Assembly: GCF_013449725.1 (NCBI RefSeq)
Contig: NZ_JACCFF010000001.1
Coordinates: forward strand, 248,001-312,000
DNA from: Mycobacteroides sp. LB1
GTDB taxonomy: Bacteria > Actinomycetota > Actinomycetes > Mycobacteriales > Mycobacteriaceae
DNA: 64,000 bases
Direction: 5' to 3'
The notes below the pieces were generated by a model. The model saw only the letters and a list, made by a program, of their open reading frames with translations. It made no database searches and had not been told where the DNA came from. This document shows positions 43,890 through 53,405 of the stretch, piece by piece (position 1 is the first letter of the stretch; the number at the start of each line of letters is the position of its first letter). The position numbers and the translations under genes were made by a program.

Positions 43890-43913
43890 GAATATGTGAT
43901 TTACATCATATTC
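43890..43913. promoter_or_regulatory. Inverted repeat with a near-consensus CRP core
   Basis: GAATATG (43890-43896) and CATATTC (43907-43913) enclose ten bases. Inside, TGTGA-TTTACA-TCATA (43895-43910) differs from the CRP consensus TGTGA-N6-TCACA at one position. It abuts the stop codon of the SDR gene and lies 107 bases upstream of the monooxygenase. Confidence 0.45.
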
Positions 43914-44726
43914 TCAGCTCAGAATCTGAGCTTCCAGAATTCCCTGATACCTACGCATACCGGCGATCCACCGGTCGTAGTCGGCGCCCTTCTGCCGGTA
44001 CATATCGAGCACTTGCGGGTGCGGCAGAACCAGGAAATTCCCTTCCCGGATCGCGTCCAGGGTTATCGCCGCGACGGCAGCCGGCTCCAGTACCTCGCCG
44101 GCGGCGGTGATCGAGCTACCGGCGACCTTCGTGGCGGGGTCCTCGGATTCGGTGAGGCCGTCCAGCAGAGCGGTCCTAACTCCCATCGGGCACAGACAAC
44201 TCACGCCGATTCCCTTGTCGCCATAGGTAATCGCGAGCCATTCGGCGAACCCGACAGCCGCGTGTTTGGTCACCGAATAGGCCGGCGAGCCGATCTGGGT
44301 GAGCAACCCGGCCGCCGATGCGACCGCGAGGAAGTATCCACGGCCCCGTTCCACCCACTTCGGCACCAGCAGAGTGGCCGCCCGGATATGTGCCCGCAGG
44401 TTCACATCGATCGTGAGATCCCATGCCGCTTCGCCAATTTCCAGCCCGAGGCCACCGCCGATGCCGGCATTGGCGATGTAGAGATCGACCGGGCCGAATT
44501 CCTTCTCCGCCACGGCGATGAGGTTTTCGATATCGGCGATGGAGCTGGCATCAGCGCGCCGGCCGATGATCTGGCCCGCCCGCGCCGACGCGGTGCCCGC
44601 GGCGGCGTCCGCGTCGATATCGGAGGCGACAACCCGTGCCCCGGCATCGGCGAGCGCCCAGGCCAGTGCTTGCCCAATACCCGAGCCGGCTCCGGTGACG
44701 ATGGCGACGCTGCCGTTGATATCCAT
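43914..44726 (-). CDS. Short-chain dehydrogenase/reductase
   Basis: A 270-aa classical SDR: coenzyme loop TGAGSGIGQAL, acidic DIDADAAAG after strand 2 (NAD preference), NAG motif IANAGIG, and catalytic Ser-Tyr-Lys in VASAAG...YSVTKHA. It reads in the same direction as the monooxygenase operon but upstream of it, with 130 bases containing two palindromes between, so it may share substrates without sharing a message. A 17-base palindrome AGCTCAGA-A-TCTGAGCT (43916-43932) covers its last codons. Substrate unknown. Confidence 0.87.
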   Translation of the reverse strand: MDINGSVAIVTGAGSGIGQALAWALADAGARVVASDIDADAAAGTASARAGQIIGRRADASSIADIENLIAVAEKEFGPVDLYIANAGIGGGLGLEIGEAAWDLTIDVNLRAHIRAATLLVPKWVERGRGYFLAVASAAGLLTQIGSPAYSVTKHAAVGFAEWLAITYGDKGIGVSCLCPMGVRTALLDGLTESEDPATKVAGSSITAAGEVLEPAAVAAITLDAIREGNFLVLPHPQVLDMYRQKGADYDRWIAGMRRYQGILEAQILS

Positions 44727-44747
44727 ACCCGGGACCCTAGCGCGGCG

Positions 44748-45533
44748 TTATTGGAGCGCTGCGAACGCGGCAGCAGCAGCGGCCGCCGCGGCGAAGAGGA
44801 CCGCGAGAATGCGTGTGGTCCGGCGGGGATGACCGGTGAACCGCTCCCAGGTGACGGCGGCCGTCAGCGGCACCATCAACAAAACATGTGCTGCGGGGGC
44901 CACGGCCATCGCCAGCATCACGGCCCAGCACGACCTGGCGCAGGCCCAGCCACTCACCCCTCCGAACCTCATGACCCCCTTGGCCGCTGGCCAACCGGAG
45001 GGCGGCAGCGGGCTTGACCTATGGCAGTCGCCGAGAGCCTGACACTTCAGCGGGGTGAGCTGCCAGAGCGCAGTCGCCAACAGTGCGCCTGCAAACAGCC
45101 ACCAGGGCGCGGCGCCGGTCGCCGCGGATTGAGCGAGGGTGATGACGATGCCGACCGCAGCCCACACGGCAAGCCAGACCGCCGCATAAAGCGCTACTGC
45201 CCCACCGCGACGGCCGCGCGGGGCATGCTGCTCCACGAACTGCACGGCAGGCAGGGTGGCCGGCCCCATCATCGCGATCGTCATGACTATCCAGGCGGCG
45301 AAGGCTGCCCACAGCGCGGGATGGTGGGCGGCGGGCATAGGAGCCATAGGATCCATGGTCTCGTGGTTCATACCGTGCATGTGGCCTGCAACGGGCGGTG
45401 CGGTATGAGCTTGGGAACCGTGCTGAGGCAGGAAGGTAAAACCCAACCACGACAACAGAATTACCGCAGTTGCAAGCTGTGCGTATCGGCCAGCTGTTAG
45501 TGCCCTAACCCGCTGGATCGCGTTGGCAACCAT
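44748..45533 (-). CDS. DUF2182 integral membrane protein
   Basis: A 261-aa protein with about six helices and the DUF2182 hallmarks: a His/Met-rich outer stretch (HMHGMNHETMDPMAPM), then WIVMTIAMMGPATLPAV, LTPLKCQALGDCH and a Cys/Trp helix. The His-Met cluster suggests metal (copper) binding, but the family has no proven function. The ATG at 45533 gives MVANAIQRV; a longer frame to 45581 would overlap the start of the pepR 3' end. It ends 21 bases from the SDR start and is read the same way. Confidence 0.8.
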   Translation of the reverse strand: MVANAIQRVRALTAGRYAQLATAVILLSWLGFTFLPQHGSQAHTAPPVAGHMHGMNHETMDPMAPMPAAHHPALWAAFAAWIVMTIAMMGPATLPAVQFVEQHAPRGRRGGAVALYAAVWLAVWAAVGIVITLAQSAATGAAPWWLFAGALLATALWQLTPLKCQALGDCHRSSPLPPSGWPAAKGVMRFGGVSGWACARSCWAVMLAMAVAPAAHVLLMVPLTAAVTWERFTGHPRRTTRILAVLFAAAAAAAAAFAALQ

Positions 45534-45564
45534 CAGCTGGAGATGATACCGACACCCGGCACGC

Positions 45565-46878
45565 CTAGCGTGCGGATTCAATCATCGCCCGTAGCGCCCG
45601 CGGCAGCGTCCGCTTGGATCGATACGGTCCGACGACGGCCGCCCCGGCAGGACTGCCGAGCAGCTGACGTGCGATGACATTGACCTCGTCGGCGGTCACC
45701 GCGTCGATCTTGTCGAGGGTCGCCGAAATCGTGCGGTGCTTGCCGTTGTTGAGCTCACTGCGGCCCATCCGATTCATGCGCGATGCCGAATCCTCAAGCC
45801 CCAGAACAAGTCCACCGGATAGCGCGCCCTTGGCCCGGTCGATCTCCGCTGCGGTGAATCCACCCTCGACCACCGACTTCAACACCTGTGAGGTCACCTT
45901 GGCCACCTCGTCGAGACGCTCCGGCGAGCAGCCGGCATACACCGACAATGCACCGGTATCGGAGAAGGTATCCACCGACGAGTAGACCGCGTAAACCAGC
46001 CCGCGTTGCTCGCGAATCTCTTGGAACAGACGGGAACTGAGACCGCCACCAAGTGCACTGTTGAGCACAGACAGCGCCCAGCGGTGCTTCCAGCCACGTC
46101 CCGGCGTGCGCACGCCTAGCGACAGATGCACCTGCTCACCGTCGCGGGGCACCAAGACGAGCCCCGGCTTGGCCACGACCCGACCGTTCCCCGTTCGTGG
46201 CGCCACCGTCGCGACCGATGGGTTCAGATGCGACTTGAAGTACTTGCGCGCCAACCGCACCACGCGATCGTGGTCGATGTTCCCGGCCACGGCCAGCACC
46301 ATGCGTTCGGGCCGATACCGCCGCACATGGAACGAACGCAACTGTGCCCGCGTCATCGCCGATATCGAGTCCGAACTCCCCAGCACGCTGCGGCCGACCG
46401 GATGATCGCCGAACAGCGCTCCGAGGAACGCCTCCCCCAGCAGGTCCTCGGGGTCATCGTCGCGCATCGCGATTTCCTCGAGCACGACATCGCGCTCGAC
46501 CTCGACATCTTCGCTCGCACAGCGTCCACGCAGCACCACATCGGCCACCAGATCGATGGCCAGCTCCAGATCGGAGTCCAGCACATGTGCGTAGTAGCAG
46601 GTCTGTTCACGCGCGGTGAACGCGTTGAGCTCGCCCCCTACGGCATCGATCGACTGCGCGATATCGACCGCGGACCGGGTCGGCGTCGACTTGAACAGCA
46701 GGTGTTCGAGAAAGTGTGCCGCACCGGCAACGCTGCGCCCCTCGTCACGGGACCCGACATCGACCCACACCCCCACGGACGCCGAGCGCACCGAAGGCAT
46801 TGCCTCGGTGACGACTCGGAGACCGCCGGGAAGAACCGTGCGGCGTACCGCGCTGGGGAACTTACTGGGTGACGGCAT
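45565..46878 (-). CDS. pepR: M16-family zinc protease (PepR)
   Basis: A 437-aa pitrilysin-type peptidase. The inverted zinc motif is HFLEH in [14 protein letters not shown], with the third ligand Glu about 75 residues on ([17 protein letters not shown] region), and the C-terminal half is the inactive partner domain of the fold. It corresponds to Rv2782c, directly after gpsI as here. The ATG at 46878 overlaps the end of gpsI by 17 bases, so translation is coupled. It probably clears peptides; no physiological substrate is established. Confidence 0.94.
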   Translation of the reverse strand: MPSPSKFPSAVRRTVLPGGLRVVTEAMPSVRSASVGVWVDVGSRDEGRSVAGAAHFLEHLLFKSTPTRSAVDIAQSIDAVGGELNAFTAREQTCYYAHVLDSDLELAIDLVADVVLRGRCASEDVEVERDVVLEEIAMRDDDPEDLLGEAFLGALFGDHPVGRSVLGSSDSISAMTRAQLRSFHVRRYRPERMVLAVAGNIDHDRVVRLARKYFKSHLNPSVATVAPRTGNGRVVAKPGLVLVPRDGEQVHLSLGVRTPGRGWKHRWALSVLNSALGGGLSSRLFQEIREQRGLVYAVYSSVDTFSDTGALSVYAGCSPERLDEVAKVTSQVLKSVVEGGFTAAEIDRAKGALSGGLVLGLEDSASRMNRMGRSELNNGKHRTISATLDKIDAVTADEVNVIARQLLGSPAGAAVVGPYRSKRTLPRALRAMIESAR

Positions 46879-49129
46879 CAGCCGGAACGGCCTCCGCCGG
46901 AGCGGGCGCGGAAGCCTCGGCTGCAGGAGCTTCGTCTTCGCCGACCGGGACCAGCGAGATCTTGCCGCGGTTGTCGATATCGGCGATCTCGACCTGGATC
47001 TTGTCGCCGACCTTGACCACGTCCTCGACCTTGGCGATCCGCTTGCCCCTGCCGAGCTTGCTGATGTGCACCAGTCCGTCGCGGCCCGGCAACAGCGACA
47101 CGAACGCGCCGAAATCGGTTGTCTTGACGACGGTTCCGAGGAACCGCTCGCCGATCTTGGGCAGCTGCGGGTTGGCGATCGCGTTGATCATGTCGATCGC
47201 GGCCTGCGCCGACGGGCCGTCGGTGGCGCCGACGAACACCGTGCCGTCATCCTCGATGGAGATGCTGGCACCGGTCTGCTCGGTGATCGAGTTGATCATC
47301 TTGCCCTTGGGCCCGATCACCTCACCGATCTTGTCGACCGGCACCTTGATGGCGGTGACACGCGGTGCGTACGGGCTCATCTCGTCGGGCGCGTCGATGG
47401 CCTCGGCCATCACCTCGAGGATCGTGCTTCGCGCGTCCTTGGCCTGCGCCAGTGCGGCCGCCAGCACCTTCGACGGGATGCCGTCAAGCTTGGTGTCGAG
47501 CTGCAGCGCGGTGACGAAGTCCTTGGTACCGGCGACCTTGAAGTCCATATCGCCGAAGGCATCCTCGGCGCCCAGGATGTCGGTGAGCGCGACGAAGCGA
47601 CGCTCGGTGGTGCCGTCGGCGAGCTCGATGTCATCGGACACCAGACCCATCGCGATGCCGGCGACCGGGGCCTTCAGCGGCACACCGGCGTTCAGCAGCG
47701 ACAGCGTCGATGCGCAGACAGACCCCATCGAGGTCGATCCGTTGGAGCTCAGCGCCTCCGATACCTGGCGGATGGCGTACGGGAACTCCTCGACGCTAGG
47801 CAGCACCGGCATCAACGCACGCTCGGCGAGCGCACCGTGCCCGATCTCGCGGCGCTTCGGCGAGCCGACGCGCCCGGTCTCACCGGTGGAGAACGGCGGG
47901 AAGTTGTAGTGGTGCATGTAGCGCTTGGACTTCTCCGGCCCCAGCGAGTCGATCTGCTGAGCCATCTTGACCATATCGAGGGTGGTGACGCCCATGATCT
48001 GGGTCTCGCCGCGCTCGAACAGTGCGCTGCCGTGGGCCCGCGGGATCACGGCGACCTCGGCTGACAGGGCGCGGATATCGGTGAGACCGCGGCCGTCGAT
48101 GCGGAAGTGGTCGGTCAGGATGCGCTGGCGGACCAGCTTCTTGGTCAGCGAACGGAACGCCGCGCCGATCTCCTTCTCGCGGCCGTCGAAGCCCTCCTGC
48201 AGACGGCCGAGAACCTCGACCTTGATCTCGTCGGTCTTCTCGTCGCGCTCAGCCTTGCCCGCGATGGACAGTGCCTGTGACAGTGGCTCGGTGGCCACCG
48301 CGGCGACGGCAGCGAAAACGTCGTCCTGGTAGTCCGGGAACAGGGGGTACTCGGCGACGGGCTTGGCGGCCTTCTCGGCCAGCTCCTGCTGTGCGGTGCA
48401 CAGCGCGGCGATGAACGGCTTGGCGGCCTCAAGGCCCTCGGCGACAACGCTTTCGGTCGGTGCACCGGCGCCACCCTCGATAAGAGCGATGACGTTATCG
48501 GCGGCCTCGGCCTCGACCATCATGATGGCGACATCGTCGCCCGCCTTCCGGCCCGCGACCACCATGTCGAACACGGCCGTCTCCAGCTGCTCGACGGTGG
48601 GGAACGCGACCCACTGGCCGTCGATGAGGGCGACCCGGACGCCACCGACGGGGCCGGAGAACGGCAGCCCGGAGATCTGGGTGGATGCCGATGCGGCGTT
48701 GATGGCCAGCACGTCATACAGGTCGGCGGGGTTCAGGCTCAGCACCGTCACCACCACCTGGATCTCGTTGCGCAGCCCGCTGATGAAGGTCGGACGCAGC
48801 GGCCGGTCGATCAGACGACAGGTCAGGATGGCGTCGGTGGAGGGACGTCCCTCACGGCGGAAGAACGAGCCGGGGATGCGGCCCGCGGCGTACATCCGCT
48901 CCTCGACGTCAATCGTCAGTGGGAAGAAGTCGAAGTGGTCCTTGGGGCTCTTGCTGGCAGTCGTCGCCGACAGGAGCATGGTCTCGTCGTCCAGGTAGGC
49001 GACTACGGCGCCGGCGGCCTGCTGGGCTAGGCGTCCGGTCTCGAACCGGATGGTGCGGGTGCCGAAGCTCCCGTTGTCGATGGTCGCGGTGGACTCGAAG
49101 ACGCCTTCATCAATTTCTGTAACAGACAT
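46862..49129 (-). CDS. gpsI: Polyribonucleotide nucleotidyltransferase (PNPase/GpsI)
   Basis: A 755-aa PNPase: two RNase PH-like domains, a KH domain with [20 protein letters not shown], and an S1 domain with [21 protein letters not shown]. The C-terminus is an Ala/Glu/Pro-rich tail. It degrades RNA phosphorolytically and also makes heteropolymeric tails. The ATG at 49129 ([13 protein letters not shown]) was chosen over an upstream start. It corresponds to Rv2783c and comes after lppU and rpsO on the same strand, the classic rpsO-pnp neighbourhood. No frameshift is seen. Confidence 0.97.
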   Translation of the reverse strand: MSVTEIDEGVFESTATIDNGSFGTRTIRFETGRLAQQAAGAVVAYLDDETMLLSATTASKSPKDHFDFFPLTIDVEERMYAAGRIPGSFFRREGRPSTDAILTCRLIDRPLRPTFISGLRNEIQVVVTVLSLNPADLYDVLAINAASASTQISGLPFSGPVGGVRVALIDGQWVAFPTVEQLETAVFDMVVAGRKAGDDVAIMMVEAEAADNVIALIEGGAGAPTESVVAEGLEAAKPFIAALCTAQQELAEKAAKPVAEYPLFPDYQDDVFAAVAAVATEPLSQALSIAGKAERDEKTDEIKVEVLGRLQEGFDGREKEIGAAFRSLTKKLVRQRILTDHFRIDGRGLTDIRALSAEVAVIPRAHGSALFERGETQIMGVTTLDMVKMAQQIDSLGPEKSKRYMHHYNFPPFSTGETGRVGSPKRREIGHGALAERALMPVLPSVEEFPYAIRQVSEALSSNGSTSMGSVCASTLSLLNAGVPLKAPVAGIAMGLVSDDIELADGTTERRFVALTDILGAEDAFGDMDFKVAGTKDFVTALQLDTKLDGIPSKVLAAALAQAKDARSTILEVMAEAIDAPDEMSPYAPRVTAIKVPVDKIGEVIGPKGKMINSITEQTGASISIEDDGTVFVGATDGPSAQAAIDMINAIANPQLPKIGERFLGTVVKTTDFGAFVSLLPGRDGLVHISKLGRGKRIAKVEDVVKVGDKIQVEIADIDNRGKISLVPVGEDEAPAAEASAPAPAEAVPADAVTQ

Positions 49130-49425
49130 GGGTTCTGGAATACCTCTCATACGTTCTCAGTTAGCAGCAAGTGCTGCATTGGGCATATGTGCCATCACGC
49201 GGTCAGCGCGCGGACGTACCAGCGCGAGGTGGACCCGGAAGGTGATCGGCCACGGCCATTCGATCGAAGCGGCCGGGGCTGGCGAGGAGCCGCTTGCGCG
49301 AGGAGCGCGAGCCGCGAAACGCAGAGTTCCGGCTGCCACTACCGAAGACCGCCCGTTACCCGGTGGGACCAGCATGACAACCCCGACACCCTATCACCTG
49401 CGGCGTTTGCGGCCATGCAGCGTGA
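49130..49425. other. Leader region between lppU and gpsI
   Basis: This 296-base gap precedes gpsI. It includes a small hairpin GCAGCA-AG-TGCTGC close to the gene (about 49164-49177) and a GC-rich stretch with repeated GCGAGGAGC around 49280-49305. In other bacteria PNPase cleaves and represses its own leader; a similar structure is possible here. A 72-codon minus-strand frame (49157-49375) has no family features and is not called. Confidence 0.45.
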
Positions 49426-49950
49426 TCAGGGCAGTTCCTCCACACACACGGTGAAATTGCGGTCGATGTACGGGTAGCCGAGCGCGGTCATGCAATCATC
49501 CGCCGTCGAGACTCCCTGCAGGACCTGGGTGGCACGCTTCTTGTTCTGCGCATTGCGGTCGTTGCAGTCGACGCGTACGGGATCGCCGTCCCATTTGTCG
49601 GGGACGTTCATACAACTGCCGACCACCCAGTCGATGTCCAGGCATAGGGCTTGACTCTTACGACCGAATCCGCGCTTGGCGTAATAGGACGAGTCGGCGT
49701 CCCGGGGACAGTCCGTATCCGTTGCGGTCTTGGCGAAGACCTTGAAATTGGACTGGGGACTGCCGCACGGTTTTTTGACGATCTTGGCCTGCTGGTCAGT
49801 ACCACTGAGGTTGACACAGTCACCGACAACCAGGTCGTCGGTGGCGGCTGCTGCCGAACACGCCGACACCAGCCCAACACCCACGACAACCAGAACGATG
49901 GATGCGGCAGCCGTGAATCCGGGGCTGCCGCATCGTCGAGGAGAAACCAA
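49426..49950 (-). CDS. lppU: Lipoprotein LppU-like
   Basis: A 174-aa exported protein with lipobox LVSAC (lipidated Cys31) after a hydrophobic signal (AAASIVLVVVGVGLVSAC). The mature part has seven further cysteines and blocks VVGDCVNLSG, QALCLDIDWVVGSCMNVP and ADDCMTALGYPY, typical of the LppU group of actinobacterial lipoproteins. It corresponds to Rv2784c. It starts with TTG at 49950, the first start codon in frame, two bases after rpsO; no better start exists. Its role at the cell envelope is unknown. Confidence 0.82.
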   Translation of the reverse strand: MVSPRRCGSPGFTAAASIVLVVVGVGLVSACSAAAATDDLVVGDCVNLSGTDQQAKIVKKPCGSPQSNFKVFAKTATDTDCPRDADSSYYAKRGFGRKSQALCLDIDWVVGSCMNVPDKWDGDPVRVDCNDRNAQNKKRATQVLQGVSTADDCMTALGYPYIDRNFTVCVEELP

Positions 49951-49952
49951 AG

Positions 49953-50222
49953 TCAGCGGCGCAGACCCAGGCGCTCGATCAGCGAGCGGTAGCGCGCGAC
50001 ATCGACCTTCGCGATGTACTTGAGCAGGCGGCGACGACGGCCGACCAGCAGCAGCAGACCACGACGGCTGTGGTGGTCGTGCTTGTGAGTCTTGAGGTGT
50101 TCAGTCAGATCGACGATGCGCTTGGTCAGCATCGCAACCTGGGCCTCGGGAGAACCGGTATCGGTCTCGTGCACCCCGTACTGGGTGAGAATTTCTTTCT
50201 TCTGCTCGGTAGTCAATGCCAC
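49953..50222 (-). CDS. rpsO: 30S ribosomal protein S15
   Basis: An 89-aa S15 with the 16S rRNA contact motif [37 protein letters not shown] and the basic C-terminus [12 protein letters not shown]. It binds the central domain of 16S rRNA early in 30S assembly. The GTG at 50222 yields exactly the universal length; an upstream ATG adding 17 residues was rejected. It corresponds to Rv2785c, between ribF and lppU/gpsI. S15 often represses its own translation through its leader, but no such structure was sought in detail. Confidence 0.98.
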   Translation of the reverse strand: MALTTEQKKEILTQYGVHETDTGSPEAQVAMLTKRIVDLTEHLKTHKHDHHSRRGLLLLVGRRRRLLKYIAKVDVARYRSLIERLGLRR

Positions 50223-50315
50223 GGCAAGCTTCTCCATCACTGGGGTTCGCGTCGAATGTTTCTGGCGGGCCACCGCGAACTGCAGCTCACACCGATGTTG
50301 AAGTGTACCGGCGGG

Positions 50316-51278
50316 CTAGCCCCGGGCCAAAATCGTGCGTGCCTTCTCGGCATCGCGGCCCATTTCGTCCACGAGTTCATCCACCGAGTTGAACTTCTCC
50401 ATGCTGCGAACCCGCGCCACGAAATCGACCGCCACGTGCTGGCCGTACAGGTCCGCGGCGGTGTCCATGATGAACGCCTCGACGGTACGTGCCTTGCCGG
50501 AGAACGTCGGGTTGCTGCCCACCGAGACGGCTGCCTGATAGCGCTCACCGGGAACGACGGTGCCCATGGTGGGACCGTGTCCGAGCAGCGTGAACCAGGC
50601 CGCGTACACCCCATCCGCCGGGATGGCGGCGAACATCGGCGGCGCCACGTTGGCGGTCGGAAAGCCCAGTTCCCGGCCGCGGCCGTCACCACGGACCACG
50701 ACACCCTCGACCCTGTGTGGACGTCCGAGTGCCTCGGTGGCAGCGACCATGTCACCGGCGTCGACGCAGGACCTGATGTACGTCGAGGAGAAGGTGACGG
50801 CGTGTTCACTGAGCAGTTTCACAGCGTCGACAGCGAAGCCGAACCGATCCCCCGCCTTTTTGAGCATGGCGACGTTCCCGGTCGCCTTCTTGCCGAAGGT
50901 GAAGTTGTCCCCGACCACGACCTCGGCAACGTGCAGTCGCTCGACCAGCAGTTCATGCACGTAGCGATCGGGTGAGAGCTTCATGAATTCGGGGGTGAAG
51001 GGCACCACGAGGAAGACGTCAACGCCCAATTCCTCGGCCAGCTCCGCGCGCCGGGTAAGGGTCGTGAGCTGTGCCGGATGGGTGCCGGGAAGCACCACTT
51101 CCATGGGGTGGGGGTCGAACGTCATGAGGACGCTCTTGAGGTTGAGCTCGCGTGCGGCCTTCACCGCGCGCCCGATGAGTTCGGCGTGACCTCGGTGCAC
51201 ACCGTCGAATACGCCGATCGTCAACACGCACCGACCCCAGTCGGACGGGATTTCGTCTTGCCCGCGCCAGCGTTGCAC
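50316..51278 (-). CDS. ribF: Bifunctional riboflavin kinase/FAD synthetase
   Basis: A 320-aa RibF. The N-terminal adenylyltransferase domain has IGVFDGVHRGHAELI, and the C-terminal kinase domain VVVRGDGRGRELGFPTANV. It makes FMN and then FAD from riboflavin, serving the many flavoproteins of this window. The GTG at 51278 gives VQRWRGQDEIP, matching the Rv2786c start. It is upstream of rpsO by 93 bases on the same strand and divergent from sirR. All motifs are intact. Confidence 0.97.
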   Translation of the reverse strand: MQRWRGQDEIPSDWGRCVLTIGVFDGVHRGHAELIGRAVKAARELNLKSVLMTFDPHPMEVVLPGTHPAQLTTLTRRAELAEELGVDVFLVVPFTPEFMKLSPDRYVHELLVERLHVAEVVVGDNFTFGKKATGNVAMLKKAGDRFGFAVDAVKLLSEHAVTFSSTYIRSCVDAGDMVAATEALGRPHRVEGVVVRGDGRGRELGFPTANVAPPMFAAIPADGVYAAWFTLLGHGPTMGTVVPGERYQAAVSVGSNPTFSGKARTVEAFIMDTAADLYGQHVAVDFVARVRSMEKFNSVDELVDEMGRDAEKARTILARG

Positions 51279-51371
51279 GACATGAAGCCTACTTCGGAAG
51301 ATATGAGAGGGCCGATCAGGCTTTCGGTCTTCGCGCCGGCGGCTCATCCAAGGCTGACTAGGCTGAGCTTC

Positions 51372-52094
51372 GTGAGCCCCTCTCGATCCGACCGGCCCGC
51401 CGGATCCTCCGATGCCGACCTGACGACGGTTGCCCAGGACTACCTCAAGGTGATCTGGACCGCGCAGGAGTGGTCACGCGAAAAGGTGAGCACCAAAATG
51501 CTGGCCGAGGCGATGGGCGTGTCGGCGAGCACCGCCTCCGAGTCGATCCGCAAGCTGGCCGATCAAGGTCTGGTTGATCACGAAAAGTACGGCGCGGTGA
51601 CGTTGACGAACCAGGGCCGCAAGGCGGCCGTGCTCATGGTGCGTCGGCACCGACTGCTGGAGACGTATCTGGTCAACGAACTCGGATACGGGTGGGACGA
51701 GGTGCACGACGAGGCCGAGGTGCTTGAGCATGCGGTCTCCGACCTTCTGCTGGCCAAGATTGACGCGAAGCTTGGTCATCCGCAACGCGATCCGCACGGC
51801 GACCCCATTCCCGGGCCGGACGGGCAGGTGCCCACTCCCCCGGCGCGCCAGCTGTCTGACTGCGCTAACGGCGATGCCGGTGTGGTGGCCCGAATCTCTG
51901 ATGCCGATCCGGAGATGCTGCGCTACTTCGACACTGTAGGCGTGGCACTGGACGCTCGGGTGACGGTGGACGAGCGGCGCGACTTCGCCGGAACCATCTC
52001 GGTATCGATCAAGGGCGACGGCAGCGGCGGCGGGGAAAAGAAGCTTGAGTTGGGAAACCCTGCAGCGCAATCAATTTGGGTTGTACTCGACTGA
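51372..52094 (+). CDS. sirR: DtxR/MntR-family metal-dependent regulator (SirR)
   Basis: A 240-aa regulator. Residues 17-85 are the winged helix (DYLKVIWTAQEWSREKVSTKMLAEAMGVSASTASESIRKLADQGLVDHE), residues 90-150 the dimer and metal domain (RRHRLLETYLVNELGYGWDEVHDEAEVLEHAVSD with the usual His/Glu ligands), and the rest an SH3-like domain. It represses metal uptake when Mn2+ or Fe2+ is bound. It corresponds to Rv2788. The GTG at 51372 was chosen because similarity begins just after it. The DUF4262 gene begins one base after its stop codon. Confidence 0.94.
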   Translation: MSPSRSDRPAGSSDADLTTVAQDYLKVIWTAQEWSREKVSTKMLAEAMGVSASTASESIRKLADQGLVDHEKYGAVTLTNQGRKAAVLMVRRHRLLETYLVNELGYGWDEVHDEAEVLEHAVSDLLLAKIDAKLGHPQRDPHGDPIPGPDGQVPTPPARQLSDCANGDAGVVARISDADPEMLRYFDTVGVALDARVTVDERRDFAGTISVSIKGDGSGGGEKKLELGNPAAQSIWVVLD

Positions 52095-52095
52095 A

Positions 52096-52662
52096 ATGGC
52101 CGGCAACGCGACGTGTGAGTGCCTGCTGTGCGTCGACTACGGCGATCGCGGTGATTACAACGAGAGCGACCGCGGCATCATCGGCAGCGTCACCGAATAC
52201 GGCTGGAGCGCGCTGGGAATCGGTCCGACCTCGTCGGAGGAGAGCCCACCGTTCGCATACACCGTCGGGATGTGGCACACCATGCGATCGCCCGAGCTGG
52301 CGATCTACGGAGTCAACGACGTTGCGATGATGCAGCGCGCTTTGAATGCGGTTGCCGAACAGGTACAGGACGGACGCCGGCTGCAGGTGGGCGAAACGTT
52401 TGGTGACGTGCTCGCGCTGCCGGCCGTCGACGACTACCAGGTGAAGCTGTCCCCCGTCGATCCGAGTTGGTATCACAACGAATTCGGGTTCGGGCTGTGG
52501 TTCAACCGGACCAACCATGTGCGATATCTGCAGATTCTGTGGCCCGACGGTGATGGGCGCTTCCCCGGGAATCCCGAACTCGATCCGCACTTTGCGGACC
52601 GACAGCCGCTGATGTGGATGCCCAGAGAGCTTCATCCTCCGAGCCGGTGGGTCCGCGACTGA
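52096..52662 (+). CDS. DUF4262 protein
   Basis: A 188-aa protein of the DUF4262 family, recognised from the spaced blocks GIIGSVTEYGWSALGIGP, PPFAYTVGMWHTMRSPELAIYGV and WYHNEFGFGLWFNRT. Members are single-domain cytoplasmic proteins with no proven activity. A Cys-x-Cys-x2-Cys cluster at the N-terminus (CECLLC) could bind zinc. It starts one base after the sirR stop codon, so the two are cotranscribed, and a link to metal control is possible but not shown. A 109-base gap separates it from the WXG100 cassette. Confidence 0.75.
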   Translation: MAGNATCECLLCVDYGDRGDYNESDRGIIGSVTEYGWSALGIGPTSSEESPPFAYTVGMWHTMRSPELAIYGVNDVAMMQRALNAVAEQVQDGRRLQVGETFGDVLALPAVDDYQVKLSPVDPSWYHNEFGFGLWFNRTNHVRYLQILWPDGDGRFPGNPELDPHFADRQPLMWMPRELHPPSRWVRD

Positions 52663-52771
52663 GCTGCGGTTTCGGGCGGGTTTGAACAATCTTCAAAAAG
52701 ATGGAACCGAATCACGACTAGCCGCGTCAGATCTACAAAAGATCACGTCGAATCCCGGGAGGGGCGAGGTA

Positions 52772-53089
52772 ATGACATCAGCCGGTGACGCGCCGCTGCA
52801 GGTGGTAATCGACGAAGTCAGTGCACTCAGCAAGTTCGCCGCCGGCCTTGCAGACCAAATGAGATCGGGTTCAACTTCGCTGGATCGCGAGGTTCAGGCG
52901 TTGTTCGGTGTCTGGAAGGGCACCGCAGCCGACTCCTACCGGTCCGGATGGGACGAAATGCAAGACGGTGCAACGAAAGTGTGGGACGCACTCGCTGATA
53001 TCGCCTCTACGTTGGACTCTAACGCGGCGGCATTCCAGGCCCAGGAAGTCTCGACGGCATCGTCGATCGACTCAACACAGAGGGGCTGA
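52772..53089 (+). CDS. WXG100-family (ESAT-6-like) protein, first of cassette
   Basis: A 105-aa helical-hairpin protein of the ESX/type VII substrate family. The turn motif is W-K-G in LFGVWKGTAADSYRSGW, flanked by two long helices. There is no signal peptide, as expected. A GGAGGGGCGAGG ribosome site precedes the ATG at 52772. It begins a four-gene cassette (WXG100, WXG100, toxin-like, immunity-like) with 0-4 bases or overlaps between genes. By analogy with EsxF of the CpnT locus it should help export the toxin-like protein through an ESX system encoded elsewhere. Confidence 0.9.
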   Translation: MTSAGDAPLQVVIDEVSALSKFAAGLADQMRSGSTSLDREVQALFGVWKGTAADSYRSGWDEMQDGATKVWDALADIASTLDSNAAAFQAQEVSTASSIDSTQRG

Positions 53090-53092
53090 GCT

Positions 53093-53404
53093 GTGCCCGC
53101 TCACATCGAGTCAGAGTTCTCGTTCGATCTGGATCACATTGATCAGGTCACCGTGCGCGCTCGCGGATTCAAGGAGTTCGTCACCGAGAATCTCGATCAG
53201 CTAGAAGCACGTGTCCAGAAGCTGGTGCAGAGCGGGCAGTGGACAGGCGCCGCCGCCGCTGCGTACACGGAAGCGCATCAGCAGTGGATAGATGCGGCAC
53301 GCGAGCTCGTCGAAGGACTGAACCAGATGGAAGAGGCCGCTAGAACAGCACACGGCGCCTACTCGGAGGCCCAGGAAGCCAATCTTCGGATGACGAGGGG
53401 ATGA
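53093..53404 (+). CDS. WXG100-family (ESAT-6-like) protein, second of cassette
   Basis: A 103-aa WXG100 protein with W-T-G in SGQWTGAAAAAYTEAHQQW between two amphipathic helices, and Leu/Ile heptads in the first helix (ITDQVTVRARGFKEFV region). It starts with GTG at 53093, three bases after the first WXG100 gene, and ends one base before the toxin-like gene. The pair likely forms a heterodimer, like EsxE-EsxF or EsxA-EsxB. C-terminal export signals of the YxxxD/E type are not obvious; AYSEAQEAN near the end is the closest. Confidence 0.9.
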   Translation: MPAHIESEFSFDLDHIDQVTVRARGFKEFVTENLDQLEARVQKLVQSGQWTGAAAAAYTEAHQQWIDAARELVEGLNQMEEAARTAHGAYSEAQEANLRMTRG

Positions 53405-53405
53405 C

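Noticed and set aside
46616..48064. A 482-codon plus-strand frame across pepR and gpsI
   Set aside because: Antisense to PNPase and PepR, Asp/Arg/His-rich and without recognisable motifs.
49157..49375. A 72-codon minus-strand frame between lppU and gpsI
   Set aside because: No family signature; it lies in a structured leader and codon pattern is not convincing.
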